From NCBI RefSeq assembly GCF_014287955.1, contig NZ_JACOPD010000002.1, positions 310,001 to 374,000 on the forward strand: a stretch of DNA of 64,000 nt, read 5' to 3'. A program made the position numbers and the translations under genes. The DNA is from Lachnospira hominis (ex Liu et al. 2021) (GTDB lineage: Bacteria > Bacillota > Clostridia > Lachnospirales > Lachnospiraceae). Shown here piece by piece: positions 1-9,346 of the stretch. The notes under the pieces were generated by a model. The model had not been told where the DNA came from. It searched no databases and worked only from the letters and a program-made list of their open reading frames with translations. Within the stretch, counting starts at the first letter, position 1. Every line of letters begins with the position of its first letter.

Positions 1-1346
1 CCGGCAACAGTTTTTACAGAATCCGGAAGTGCAAAAAATCTCTGGATTGTCTGATATTTATAATCATAACAATACCAGCCTGTCACACCGTCACTGCTCA
101 CTCCGTAAAACAGGCAGTATTGGTCACTGCTTCCTTTAAGCACTATCACATCCATACCGTTTATCTGTTCTTCACTAAGTTTATATCCTGCCGGTATTTC
201 CATTGAAGATGTGATATTTAATATCACATATGATATTGAAGGCTGTGCAATCTGGATATATTTTGAAAATGTCTTTGTAACGCTGTCATAAATGTAATAT
301 CCTGATTTCTCAGGAGAAAGCACAGCATCAAGATACATTATAGTAACTTTTCCAGCATAACCTTTAGCCGCCTTAACTTTTGTTCCGTTATAATCAATCT
401 CTGTCTCTTCAAATCCATCAGGAAGTGGATATGCACCAAAATCATCAGAAATAACAAAATCCGTTCCGTTCATTGTCACTTTTGTATATTGTGGTTCATT
501 CTGCTGATTTGAGCTGTTTTCCGAATCAGATGATGACTCCTGGTTCCCACCTCTTGTTACATTCAATGTATAAGTTCTCTCATCGCCATTCTCGGCTGTA
601 ACGGTTATGTAAATCGTATTTTGACCGACTGAAAGACTTGTATCTGAAATTCTCACATTGGCATTACCATCTCTTGTATCGGCACTTACAATAAGCTTAG
701 TAACATCATCTGCGACTGAAACCGAATAAGATGTTCTTCCGACTGAAAATGCCGGAGAAAGACTTCCCGGACTTATTTCAAGTGATGAAAGATAATTATC
801 TGACGAATAGCTTTCACCGCCGTTATTATCATCTTCTCCCTGATTGCCACCGTTATCGTCACTGCCGGAATTGCCACCATTATCATTATTGCCGGAATTA
901 CCGCCTGCCTTTCCTGAAACAGTTCCGGAAGAGCCTGTTACCTGAATCTTTTCATCCGAATATTCATCAAGTCCAACAACATAAGATGAACCTATTACAC
1001 TCACTGAAGAAGAACCGGAAGCTATAATCTTAAAATTAATAGTTTTACTAACAGGATTATCACCTGTATCCAGCCAATTAACGCTTCCTGCACCACCGGC
1101 ATCAGCACCGCTTACATATTCAAGCATATCGGCATCATAACTCAAGTACATTCTTGATGCACCAAGCTTAAAATCAGCATATATATTTACTGTAACGCTT
1201 ACTACATCACCGACATTTCCGCTTGCTGAGCTGACACTTGTGCCTACAGCAGGTGCTGCATTAACTTTCTGGTTAAATGCAAGAAGCTGTGTCATTATAA
1301 CAATCATAACGACAGCCAGACTTGTATATTTTTTAATCTTATTCAT
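1..1346 (-). CDS. Cohesin-like secreted surface protein, C-terminus cut by window edge
   Basis: Reading on the minus strand from ATG 1346 the frame stays open to position 1 (about 448 codons), so the C-terminus lies outside the window. A GGAG box sits 7 nt before this ATG; an alternative ATG at 1352 is too close to it. Residues 1-33 form a signal peptide ending near VNAAP. Residues about 36-150 match a cohesin-type beta-sandwich (VSVTVNIYADFKLGASRM, then LSYDADMLEYVSG). A Gly/Asn/Asp-rich linker follows. Residues about 200-285 carry a cadherin-like beta-sandwich repeat (pattern LSPAFS...Y.VSV...NGDERTYTLNV). The remaining domain is not recognised. The gene starts 26 nt after the stop of the dockerin-bearing autolysin and is probably in its operon. 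Inference: it could hold that dockerin on the cell surface. Whether a cell-wall anchor follows cannot be seen. Confidence 0.8.
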   Translation of the reverse strand, partial: MNKIKKYTSLAVVMIVIMTQLLAFNQKVNAAPAVGTSVSSASGNVGDVVSVTVNIYADFKLGASRMYLSYDADMLEYVSGADAGGAGSVNWLDTGDNPVSKTINFKIIASGSSSVSVIGSSYVVGLDEYSDEKIQVTGSSGTVSGKAGGNSGNNDNGGNSGSDDNGGNQGEDDNNGGESYSSDNYLSSLEISPGSLSPAFSVGRTSYSVSVADDVTKLIVSADTRDGNANVRISDTSLSVGQNTIYITVTAENGDERTYTLNVTRGGNQESSSDSENSSNQQNEPQYTKVTMNGTDFVISDDFGAYPLPDGFEETEIDYNGTKVKAAKGYAGKVTIMYLDAVLSPEKSGYYIYDSVTKTFSKYIQIAQPSISYVILNITSSMEIPAGYKLSEEQINGMDVIVLKGSSDQYCLFYGVSSDGVTGWYCYDYKYQTIQRFFALPDSVKTVA

Positions 1347-1372
1347 TAACATTCTCCAATCTCTCAGAAAAA

Positions 1373-3466
1373 TCATTGTGTAATCTCTTTCATTCCAAGA
1401 ATATGCCTCTTTACAGCAACGATATCTATAAGGTCAATCTCACCATCCCTATTAATATCCGCAGCACGCAGGAATTCTCCCTTAAGCTGTGATAATTCAA
1501 GAATATGTCTCTTAATCTTAACAATATCTATAAGGTCAATCTCACCATCGCCATTGATATCTCCATAGACAATAAATGTGTAAGAAGCATATTCATTACC
1601 TGAATTATCATTTATGACAAGATGGTCGCCGGTTGCAATTATATCGCCATCGCCTTTTCTGTCTCCATTTCTGTTACAGATATAAGCTGTGGCATTTTGT
1701 GTCCTCACATTACCAAGAACAGTTCCTGCATTGTCACCAGCTTTTACGCCCGAAATATACATATTGTCACTGTCAAGATTATATCCTGTATCAAATGACG
1801 GATTTTCCGGTGCCGGATCAGGTGATGGAGGATTTGGATTTTCTGACGGCTCTTTTCTTACTACTGTAAGATAATATGTCCTGTCAGAACCATTTTCTGC
1901 ATGTACCGTAACTTCTATATTATTTTCACCGACATTAAGCCTGTGTTCGCCTGCTCCGTCAACCCATGATGAACCTGATATTGCAGATGCATTAATATTT
2001 ATTCTGTCAACATTATTGTCAACGATAAGGCTGTAATCCTGAGTATACTTCTTGAATGACGGTGTAATTGAATGTCCGTCAACATACATATCTGATAAAA
2101 GATTACCAGGATCTCCGTCGCCATCAGGTGCTGTACATGTCTCCTGCGGCATATTATCATATACAGGAATTGTAAATACAAGACCTGTATTATATTTTGT
2201 GCTGTCTGAATAAGCATTTGCTGCTTTCTGCGACTCACTTCTAGGTGCCATAACATTAGTCATATACTGATGCCAGTATGGTGACGATGAAACGACATCA
2301 AATTTTTCATAATAAATCGTGCTCTGTCCGCGGTTTATGTAACTGCTGCCAATCATCTTTGCACCGCCGACAATTGATTTCATTCGTGTGTTCCACGGAC
2401 GAAGCGAATCAGAATCCGAGCGGCTTGCATATATCATGCCATTTACAACAGCTGAAATATTTCCGCTCTTTACAGCTCCCTGATTATAATAATTATAATA
2501 TCCTCTGTATCCTGCAACATTACCGGAAATGCATGAACCGTATCCCGTATTTCCCTGCTCCTGTAAAATACGTGTTGCAAGATGATAAGGACTCACACCT
2601 GACTGTCTGCCCGCAAGCATAAGTCCGGACGCATATGTATAATCATTTCCTTCAAAAGATAAATCATGGCTCGAATTTTCCATAAATGTTCCTGATATAA
2701 TCTGCTCTACACCGGATTCGTTCTGCAAAGAAGAATCATATGCAAGACTTTCAAACATAAATATATATGGATTTGAAAGGAAATTCCGAGGGTCCATAGT
2801 ATACTCGATAAGTTCTCTTGAAGCCTGAACCCAGCCACCGCTGTCCATCTCTGTCCACTCGCCCGAATTCCAGTTATAACATCCTGATTCAACAGACTTC
2901 CATGAACTCTTTGCACTGCCATATATAAGGCTTCGTCCTATAACATTCTCATTGTCAATAACTTCATTCCAGTCTTTTCCGACATGATCTGCAACAAAAA
3001 CCCATTTAGGATAATCTGCATGAAGCTGACGCAGCCCATCCTTATATGAATCCGGAAATCCCTGCTCATTAAGATAGCTTTCAAAATCCATATCTTCCGA
3101 ATAAGAATTATCTTTTGAAGTATATTCACCACTTATATAACCATAAGTATATGAACCATTGTAGTCAAAGCCTATTTTGTACCAATAATAAGTATCGCTT
3201 GTATATACTGTTTCATAAATGTCAAATGTAAAAGAATCATCGACAACCGTTATAATCTGTCCTGTTTGCGTATCAGGCTGTGTACGCACACGCAGCCCGG
3301 AAACACCTGAATTCACATGTCCCGTGGCGACTGCATTTTCGGCCCTTACAGCAACAGGTCCGAAATACTGCGACACTCCGGCAATTGATGCTGCAAGCAT
3401 TGTGAACAGCATAAATACCGCAATTATTCTTTTCCATGAAAATAGTATCTTTTTATCTTTATTCAT
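1373..3466 (-). CDS. Secreted glucosaminidase-type autolysin with SH3 and dockerin domains
   Basis: 697 aa with a strong AAGGTGG ribosome binding site. Residues 1-42 are a signal peptide (AVRAEN). Residues about 46-115 resemble a bacterial SH3 domain (LRVRTQPDTQTGQI). Residues about 130-400 resemble the beta-N-acetylglucosaminidase domain of clostridial autolysins (YASGLMLAGRQSGVSPYHLA, then ILQEQGNTGYGS). Residues about 455-545 form a cadherin-like beta-sandwich (ITPSFKKYTQDYSL...NGSDRTYYLTVVRK), the same type as in the downstream protein. After a Pro-rich linker the C-terminus is a dockerin with two calcium loops, DINGDGEIDLIDI and DINRDGEIDLIDI, each followed by KRHIL. The domain order suggests a peptidoglycan hydrolase tethered through dockerin-cohesin binding. 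The adjacent cohesin-like gene is the obvious partner, by inference. Confidence 0.85.
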   Translation of the reverse strand: MNKDKKILFSWKRIIAVFMLFTMLAASIAGVSQYFGPVAVRAENAVATGHVNSGVSGLRVRTQPDTQTGQIITVVDDSFTFDIYETVYTSDTYYWYKIGFDYNGSYTYGYISGEYTSKDNSYSEDMDFESYLNEQGFPDSYKDGLRQLHADYPKWVFVADHVGKDWNEVIDNENVIGRSLIYGSAKSSWKSVESGCYNWNSGEWTEMDSGGWVQASRELIEYTMDPRNFLSNPYIFMFESLAYDSSLQNESGVEQIISGTFMENSSHDLSFEGNDYTYASGLMLAGRQSGVSPYHLATRILQEQGNTGYGSCISGNVAGYRGYYNYYNQGAVKSGNISAVVNGMIYASRSDSDSLRPWNTRMKSIVGGAKMIGSSYINRGQSTIYYEKFDVVSSSPYWHQYMTNVMAPRSESQKAANAYSDSTKYNTGLVFTIPVYDNMPQETCTAPDGDGDPGNLLSDMYVDGHSITPSFKKYTQDYSLIVDNNVDRININASAISGSSWVDGAGEHRLNVGENNIEVTVHAENGSDRTYYLTVVRKEPSENPNPPSPDPAPENPSFDTGYNLDSDNMYISGVKAGDNAGTVLGNVRTQNATAYICNRNGDRKGDGDIIATGDHLVINDNSGNEYASYTFIVYGDINGDGEIDLIDIVKIKRHILELSQLKGEFLRAADINRDGEIDLIDIVAVKRHILGMKEITQ

Positions 3467-3501
3467 TAAACCACCTTAATTCATATATCTTACGGTAAAA
3501 A

Positions 3502-5097
3502 CTAATTATTTTTACCGAACTCAGAAAGTTTAAGTCCTTCATTACGCTCTAATACCATATTAACACTCCAGCTGTTTACAAACAAGAGAAGCGGGTTATC
3601 TTTGAGGTCTTTAATCTTCTTCATATCTGAAGTACCAACAATTCTTGACATATTGATTTCTTCAGGATTTTCAATCCAGCGGATATGCTCATATGGAAGC
3701 GGTTCAAGCTTAATATCAACATTGTACTCGTTCTTTAATCTGTACTCTAATACTTCAAACTGAAGAACACCGACAACGCCAACAATAATCTCTTCCATTC
3801 CTGTATTGAACTCCTGGAAAATCTGAATTGCACCTTCCTGTGCAATCTGGCTGATACCTTTTATAAACTGTTTACGCTTCATCGTATCAATCTGGCGTAC
3901 TCTCGCAAAATGTTCAGGTGCAAATGTCGGAATTCCCTCAAATGCAAACTTTTTATTGGAATTGCAGATTGTATCACCTATTGAGAAAATGCCCGGGTCA
4001 AATACACCGATAATATCACCGGCATATGCTTCCTCAACAATATGTCTTTCCTGTGCCATCATCTGCTGTGGCTGTGAAAGTCTTATCTTCTTGCCTCCCT
4101 GCACATGGAATGACTCCATGCCTGCCGTAAATTTGCCGGAACAGATTCTCATAAAAGCAATTCTGTCACGGTGTGCTTTATTCATATTGGCCTGTATTTT
4201 GAATACAAATGCCGAAAAATCTTCCTTTACCGGGTCAATAATTCCCTCAGAAGAATTTCTTGGAAGCGGAGGAGTTGTCATTTTAAGGAAATGCTGTAAA
4301 AACGTCTCAACACCAAAATTAGTAAGTGCTGAACCAAAAAATACAGGTGTAAGATCACCGGCCTGCACTTTTTCAATGTCAAATTCTGCACTTGCACCAT
4401 CAAGAAGCTCTACATCTTCATTCAGCTTATCAAAAAAAGCTTGTCCGATTTCATCCTTTAAAGCAGCATCATCTATGCTCATATTCTTAGTATCTACTTC
4501 TTTCTGACCATTCATTGCCGCCTTAAAAAGAGAAACTTCTCTCTCATTGCGGTCATAAACGCCCTTAAATTCCTTGCCGCATCCGATAGGCCAGTTGACA
4601 GGACATGTGCTTATGCCGAGCACGCTCTCAATCTCATCAAGAAGTTCAAATGGGTCGTTTGCCTCTCTATCCATCTTATTAATAAATGTAAAAATAGGAA
4701 TATGTCTCATTACACATACCTTGAAAAGCTTAATTGTCTGTTTCTCAACACCCTTTGATGCATCAATAACCATGACTGCTGAATCGGCAGCCATAAGTGT
4801 ACGATAAGTATCTTCCGAGAAATCCTCATGTCCCGGAGTATCAAGAATATTAATGCAATATCCTCCATAATTAAACTGAAGAACAGAAGAAGTTACAGAA
4901 ATACCTCTTTCTTTTTCTATCTCCATCCAGTCAGAAACTGCATGTTTTGCCGTCTTCTTGCCCTTTACAGAACCGGCAAGATTGATAGCACCACCATAGA
5001 GAAGAAACTTCTCTGTAAGTGTTGTCTTACCGGCATCCGGGTGGGATATGATTGCAAATGTACGTCTTTTTTCTATTTCACTTTTAATATCAGGCAT
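3502..5097 (-). CDS. prfC: Peptide chain release factor 3
   Basis: 531 aa, the usual RF3 length. This translational GTPase recycles RF1/RF2 from the ribosome. The GTPase motifs are clear: G1 SHPDAGKTTLTE near residue 20, G3 DTPGHEDF, G4 NKMD, followed by the RF3-type domains with FKIQANMNKAHRDRIAFMRI and a C-terminus ending SEFGKNN. The frame is open upstream to 5211, but the ATG at 5097 is chosen because GAGGAAAA lies about 8 nt before it and family members start at this point (MPDIKSEIEKRRTFAIISHP). The gene is transcribed alone, downstream of a hairpin at 5211-5244. An inverted repeat straddles its stop codon. Confidence 0.96.
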   Translation of the reverse strand: MPDIKSEIEKRRTFAIISHPDAGKTTLTEKFLLYGGAINLAGSVKGKKTAKHAVSDWMEIEKERGISVTSSVLQFNYGGYCINILDTPGHEDFSEDTYRTLMAADSAVMVIDASKGVEKQTIKLFKVCVMRHIPIFTFINKMDREANDPFELLDEIESVLGISTCPVNWPIGCGKEFKGVYDRNEREVSLFKAAMNGQKEVDTKNMSIDDAALKDEIGQAFFDKLNEDVELLDGASAEFDIEKVQAGDLTPVFFGSALTNFGVETFLQHFLKMTTPPLPRNSSEGIIDPVKEDFSAFVFKIQANMNKAHRDRIAFMRICSGKFTAGMESFHVQGGKKIRLSQPQQMMAQERHIVEEAYAGDIIGVFDPGIFSIGDTICNSNKKFAFEGIPTFAPEHFARVRQIDTMKRKQFIKGISQIAQEGAIQIFQEFNTGMEEIIVGVVGVLQFEVLEYRLKNEYNVDIKLEPLPYEHIRWIENPEEINMSRIVGTSDMKKIKDLKDNPLLLFVNSWSVNMVLERNEGLKLSEFGKNN

Positions 5098-5210
5098 TAA
5101 ATTTTCCTCACTATAAATCTTTATAATAAAATATATTTTTACAAAGCATCCTGTACTTTGATTATTTTCGTGCAGACACAGGCTTTGACCTGCCATCATA
5201 ATAATCAGCA

Positions 5211-5244
5211 AGAAGCCTATGATGCGGCTGCATCACAGGCTTCT
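5211..5244 (-). terminator. Hairpin after the small hypothetical gene
   Basis: A 15-bp stem with one mismatch (AGAAGCCTATGATGC on the plus strand paired with GCATCACAGGCTTCT) closes on a 4-nt loop. It lies 20 nt downstream of the minus-strand gene 5264-5524 and upstream of prfC. The run of Ts after it is poor, so it may be a leaky terminator or a processing hairpin. Confidence 0.5.
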
Positions 5245-5263
5245 CACAACCGTCTTAAAAAGA

Positions 5264-5524
5264 CTATCTGTTCATATTAAGTGCAAACTTATATGAAACC
5301 TCTGACTTATCATCAATTTTTCTGAATACATTAACTACGGTATTCATAACTTCAGTGAATTCATCTTCCTCAGCTTCAATACTTACAATCTGTCCATCAT
5401 CCTTGATCTCAACAGACTTTGCTACTGTTTCATCTAAAATAGCTTTCTTTGCTGCTTCAACCTTTTCTGCATCTGTAAGCATTTTGCTCTTGCTCTTATA
5501 CTTAACACTATAAGTTCTAACCAT
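5264..5524 (-). CDS. Small conserved-looking hypothetical protein
   Basis: 86 aa, acidic/lysine-rich and without signal or membrane segments: MVRTYSVKYKSKSKMLTDAE..., ending SYKFALNMNR. ATG 5524 is preferred over the longer frame (to 5557) because GGAGG stands 8 nt before it. The pattern (basic strand, predicted helix TDAEKVEAAKKAILDE, then beta-rich acidic stretch) looks like a compact folded protein, but I do not recognise the family. It lies between addA and prfC, has its own strong ribosome binding site and is followed by a hairpin. Confidence 0.6.
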   Translation of the reverse strand: MVRTYSVKYKSKSKMLTDAEKVEAAKKAILDETVAKSVEIKDDGQIVSIEAEEDEFTEVMNTVVNVFRKIDDKSEVSYKFALNMNR

Positions 5525-5617
5525 GATTCTATTCCTCCATGTAACTGATTTACGCACGAATACATATTGTATTATATATCAATATTATCAACAGGGCAAC
5601 AATTATTTAACTAAAAA

Positions 5618-8600
5618 TCATACATCTATTGCATATCCAAGCGTAAATGAATATATAATTTTTTCTTTTACATTTAATCCTGTAAGACGGCTTAATGCTT
5701 TTGCGTAATAATCAAGCTGTATACTGTAGCGGCTTCTGAGTTCCTCTTCGCCCTTTTTGCCTTTTAAAACTCTGTCTGTCTTATAATCGACTATTGTAAT
5801 CTCATCATTTTCAACTATATACAAATCAATTACGCCCTGTATAAGCTGTCCAAATGCCTGGTCATTTTCATCAGTCATCTCAAACACAAAAGGCTGCTCA
5901 CGCCAGACCTTGCCTGCCATTGACGCATTTTTTACACGTTTTCCTATCTGTGAAGTGCAAAATGCTGCAATATCCCGCACTTTTACGCATTGTTTCTGTG
6001 ATTTGTCAATTTTTTCATCAGAAAGCATGTCTGCGATTTCACTTTTTATGGCATCAATCATTTCATCTTCATTATCAGGAAGTTTACCATAATCAATACA
6101 TTCCATAATCCTGTGATATGCACTTCCCCTCCTGCTTCCTTTAAGAACCGCTTCTTCATCACTCATAAATGACGGAACAGGCTCATCATCTTCCTCTGTA
6201 TCCGTAATACCTGCAATAGATTCATGCATCTGTGATTTTTCATCAAAATCCGAATCGTGCTGCATCTGTTTAAGTTCGGATACCGTAACTTTTGCTTTTC
6301 TTTCAGTATCATTTTCATACGGATATTCCGGAAGTTCCACAATTTCCTGATTTTGTGTTTCAAAATCCTCCTGTGTGTTTTCATCATAATCATTTTCTAT
6401 CGATTCATCCACCACAACAGCAGCATCTGTCTGTGTGACATCATCTGTCTGCACAAAGTCATCAATATATGAAGCCCCGCTTGTATCAAAAAAGTCCTGC
6501 GGTTTACCAAATGTGACAAAAAATCTTCCATTATTAACACTCTCATCCATGAGTGCCTGTGGCATTACCATATCAAAATAATTCTGGCATGACGCATCAT
6601 CAGCATAGTCAAATATCCCTTTTTCAGCAAGAAATATGGATTTGCTATGCCATGTCTCTTCTGCCTTTCCTTCATCTTTTACAGTTCCTGTGATAAACAG
6701 TTTCTCTCTTGCTCTCGTCATCGCAACATAGAGAATTCTCATTTCTTCGCTTATATTATCACGGATAATCTTTTTAGAAACTGCACTCTTTATAATTGTC
6801 TGGCTCTTTGTTCTTTCTTTAACACGCACAACATTAGTACCTATTCCAAGTTCCCTGTCGATTACAACATCTCCGGCAGCATCTTTATTATTTATCTTTT
6901 TACCCATTCCCGTAAGAATAACAACAGGAAACTCAAGGCCTTTGCTCTTATGGATACTCATTACACGCACAAGATTATCATTTTCGCCAAGCAGCGATGC
7001 TTCACCTATCTCGACTTCAAATTTTTTCATACGCTCTATGTATCTTAAAAAGTTAAATAATCCACTGTAACTTGTCTTTTCAAACTGTGCAGCCTTGTAA
7101 AGAAGCATATCAAGATTTGCCTGCCTTCTCTCCCCGGCCGGCATTGTCTTTACATAATCATAGTATCCTGTGTTGTAAATAACATCCCATAAAAGATCAT
7201 ACACAGACATAATCTCACTTTTTACCCTGTATGAGTTAAGAAGTTTAAGGAATTTCGCAACCTTTTCATTATTTTCCAATGATGTAAGCTGATTATAAAG
7301 CCTTGTCTTTTTATCAGTCTGCCTTATAGCGGCAAGTTCTGTCGTATCAAATCTTCCAAAATACGAAAGCATAACAGCCGACAGTGGTATATCCTGAAGC
7401 GGATTATCAATTACTGTAAGAAAACTTACTAAAATCTGTATTTCCCTTACACTGAAATATCCCTGTGATGTGTCAGAATATGCCGGAATATCCCTGCTCA
7501 TAAGCGTATTGACAAAACTTTCCGCCCATCCGGAAACAGTTCTTGTAAGAATAACAATATCACTGTATCTTAAAGGTCTGTATCTGCCATCAGCATTTTT
7601 ATCATACACCATATACACTCTGCCATTTTTGCAGCTCATAAGATTTTCTATAATATCAGCAACAGCTCCCGCCTCAGTCTCATGACTGCCCGAATCCGTA
7701 TCATCATCAGATTCAAAAGCATATATTTCTGTCTTATCATCCATGCCAAAATTCATTGTCTTATATTTTTTTGCATTAATAATAACATCAGGCGGACACT
7801 CGGGATATACAAGTCCTGTATTAAGCCTTACTTCATCATTGTATGCCATACCGCAGTATGATTCATTCATAAGCCTGTAAAATACATCATTCGTACACTC
7901 GAGTACATTCCTGCGGCTTCTGAAATTAGTCTGAAGCTCTATTTTTACTGCATCTAAAGATTCCGCAGAATCAGTCTGCGAATCGCTGTTATATACATCA
8001 TACGAATTATATTTTTCAATAAAAAGTTCCGGACATGCCATTCTGAACTTATAGATACTCTGCTTGACATCACCTACCATATAAATGTTTTGTCCATCTT
8101 TTGAAACAGCTGTAAGAATCACTTCCTGCAAAAGATTACTGTCCTGATATTCATCAATAAGTATTTCCTCATAAAAGCCGGCAAGTGTCTTAGCCGCATC
8201 AGTTCGGATTTTCTGTCCGTTTTCACGTTTTATAAGAATATTTAGAGCCATGTGTTCCATATCATTAAAATCAATAACATTTCTTCTCTTCTTTTCCCCG
8301 CTCATCCTCTGCGAAAATTCAAGAGCAAGATGAACCATCATTCTCACTGCCGGAGTGTTATCCACAATATCCTTATAAATCTTATTAATATCCCCCGTTA
8401 TCAGCTTTCCTTTAACATCTTTTGTCAGGAAATTCTTGAAATTATCCCTTTCCTGTTTCACATAATTCTTCTTTTCTTCATCAACACCTTTACTGCATCT
8501 TCCGATATTTCCAAATGAAGAAAGATTTATCCTTTTTACAAGCATCTCAAAATTTTCAGAATTGATAAGCATCTTTATAAGCTGATGGTCTTCGCTTACT

Positions 8601-9346
8601 GTCGCAAGATAGCCTGCAGGTCCATCCGGACTCTGACATATTTTTTCAAGCTTATCAAATATACCGTCAAAATCTTCAAGACTTTTCTTTAAATCATTAA
8701 ATAAATATTGTATACAAGGATTGGAGTCCATTGATTTTTCTGTCACAAGATAATTTTCAAGACATTCCTCATACCACTCATCTTCCCACGGACAGCTTCT
8801 TGCCGCATTATATATTTTCATTATAATGTCAACAATTTTAGAATCATCCCTGCCTGTTCCGTAAGCATCGACAAACTGAAGAAAATCTTCATTTCCGGAA
8901 GAATAGTATTCTTCAAGCATATCATCCATGACATCATTTTCAAGGAGCTTGATTTCGCCATCATCCGCAGTACGAAATCCCGGGTCAACATCAATATCCG
9001 AAAAATAATTTCTCACAATATTAAGACAGAAACTGTCAATAGTCGTTATCTTTGCATTATGTATAAGTGACTGCTGCCTTATGATATTTTCATTTCCCGG
9101 GCTGCTCTCAAGGATATTATCAAGTGCTTCACGGATTCTCTGCCTCATCTCGGCTGCTGCCGCTTTTGTAAATGTAACAACAACAAGCCTGTCTATATCG
9201 ACAGGATGATTTTCATCTGTAATTTTTTTTATTATACGTTCAACTAATACAGCTGTTTTTCCTGAGCCTGCGGCGGCAGCCACAAGTGAACTTCTGCCCG
9301 AAACGTAAATGGCCTGTTTTTGTTTATCAGTCCAGTTTGCTGCCAT
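5618..9346 (-). CDS. addA: ATP-dependent helicase/nuclease subunit A
   Basis: 1242 aa UvrD/Rep-type helicase joined to a RecB-type nuclease; the AddA half of the AddAB complex that resects double-strand breaks. Visible motifs are Q-motif NWTDKQKQAI, Walker A AAAAGSGKTAVL near residue 30, VVTFTKAAAAEMRQRI (motif Ia), LIDEYQDSN (Walker B), VGDVKQSIYKFR (motif III), RVMSIHKSKGLEFPVV (motif V) and LYVAMTRAREKL (motif VI). The C-terminal nuclease motif is TIVDYKTDR. An acidic insert (about residues 990-1080) separates helicase and nuclease. The start is ATG 9346 with AAGGAG 9 nt upstream; the TTG at 9355 abuts the ribosome binding site. It overlaps the end of addB by 20 nt, so the two are translationally coupled. 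Confidence 0.96.
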   Translation of the reverse strand: MAANWTDKQKQAIYVSGRSSLVAAAAGSGKTAVLVERIIKKITDENHPVDIDRLVVVTFTKAAAAEMRQRIREALDNILESSPGNENIIRQQSLIHNAKITTIDSFCLNIVRNYFSDIDVDPGFRTADDGEIKLLENDVMDDMLEEYYSSGNEDFLQFVDAYGTGRDDSKIVDIIMKIYNAARSCPWEDEWYEECLENYLVTEKSMDSNPCIQYLFNDLKKSLEDFDGIFDKLEKICQSPDGPAGYLATVSEDHQLIKMLINSENFEMLVKRINLSSFGNIGRCSKGVDEEKKNYVKQERDNFKNFLTKDVKGKLITGDINKIYKDIVDNTPAVRMMVHLALEFSQRMSGEKKRRNVIDFNDMEHMALNILIKRENGQKIRTDAAKTLAGFYEEILIDEYQDSNLLQEVILTAVSKDGQNIYMVGDVKQSIYKFRMACPELFIEKYNSYDVYNSDSQTDSAESLDAVKIELQTNFRSRRNVLECTNDVFYRLMNESYCGMAYNDEVRLNTGLVYPECPPDVIINAKKYKTMNFGMDDKTEIYAFESDDDTDSGSHETEAGAVADIIENLMSCKNGRVYMVYDKNADGRYRPLRYSDIVILTRTVSGWAESFVNTLMSRDIPAYSDTSQGYFSVREIQILVSFLTVIDNPLQDIPLSAVMLSYFGRFDTTELAAIRQTDKKTRLYNQLTSLENNEKVAKFLKLLNSYRVKSEIMSVYDLLWDVIYNTGYYDYVKTMPAGERRQANLDMLLYKAAQFEKTSYSGLFNFLRYIERMKKFEVEIGEASLLGENDNLVRVMSIHKSKGLEFPVVILTGMGKKINNKDAAGDVVIDRELGIGTNVVRVKERTKSQTIIKSAVSKKIIRDNISEEMRILYVAMTRAREKLFITGTVKDEGKAEETWHSKSIFLAEKGIFDYADDASCQNYFDMVMPQALMDESVNNGRFFVTFGKPQDFFDTSGASYIDDFVQTDDVTQTDAAVVVDESIENDYDENTQEDFETQNQEIVELPEYPYENDTERKAKVTVSELKQMQHDSDFDEKSQMHESIAGITDTEEDDEPVPSFMSDEEAVLKGSRRGSAYHRIMECIDYGKLPDNEDEMIDAIKSEIADMLSDEKIDKSQKQCVKVRDIAAFCTSQIGKRVKNASMAGKVWREQPFVFEMTDENDQAFGQLIQGVIDLYIVENDEITIVDYKTDRVLKGKKGEEELRSRYSIQLDYYAKALSRLTGLNVKEKIIYSFTLGYAIDV

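Noticed and set aside
731..1027. Plus-strand reading frame of 98 codons rich in His and Cys
   Set aside because: It lies opposite the Gly/Asn-rich linker of the cohesin-like gene and has no ribosome binding site; it is a shadow of the repeated GGN codons.
3493..3517. Inverted repeat (CGGTAAAAA/TTTTTACCG) across the prfC stop codon as a terminator
   Set aside because: The stem is mostly A-T and no T tract follows it on the minus strand (TAAGATATATG); it may reflect base composition of the last codons.
3956..4507. 183-codon plus-strand frame
   Set aside because: Fully antisense to prfC, no ribosome binding site, and composition typical of an antisense frame.
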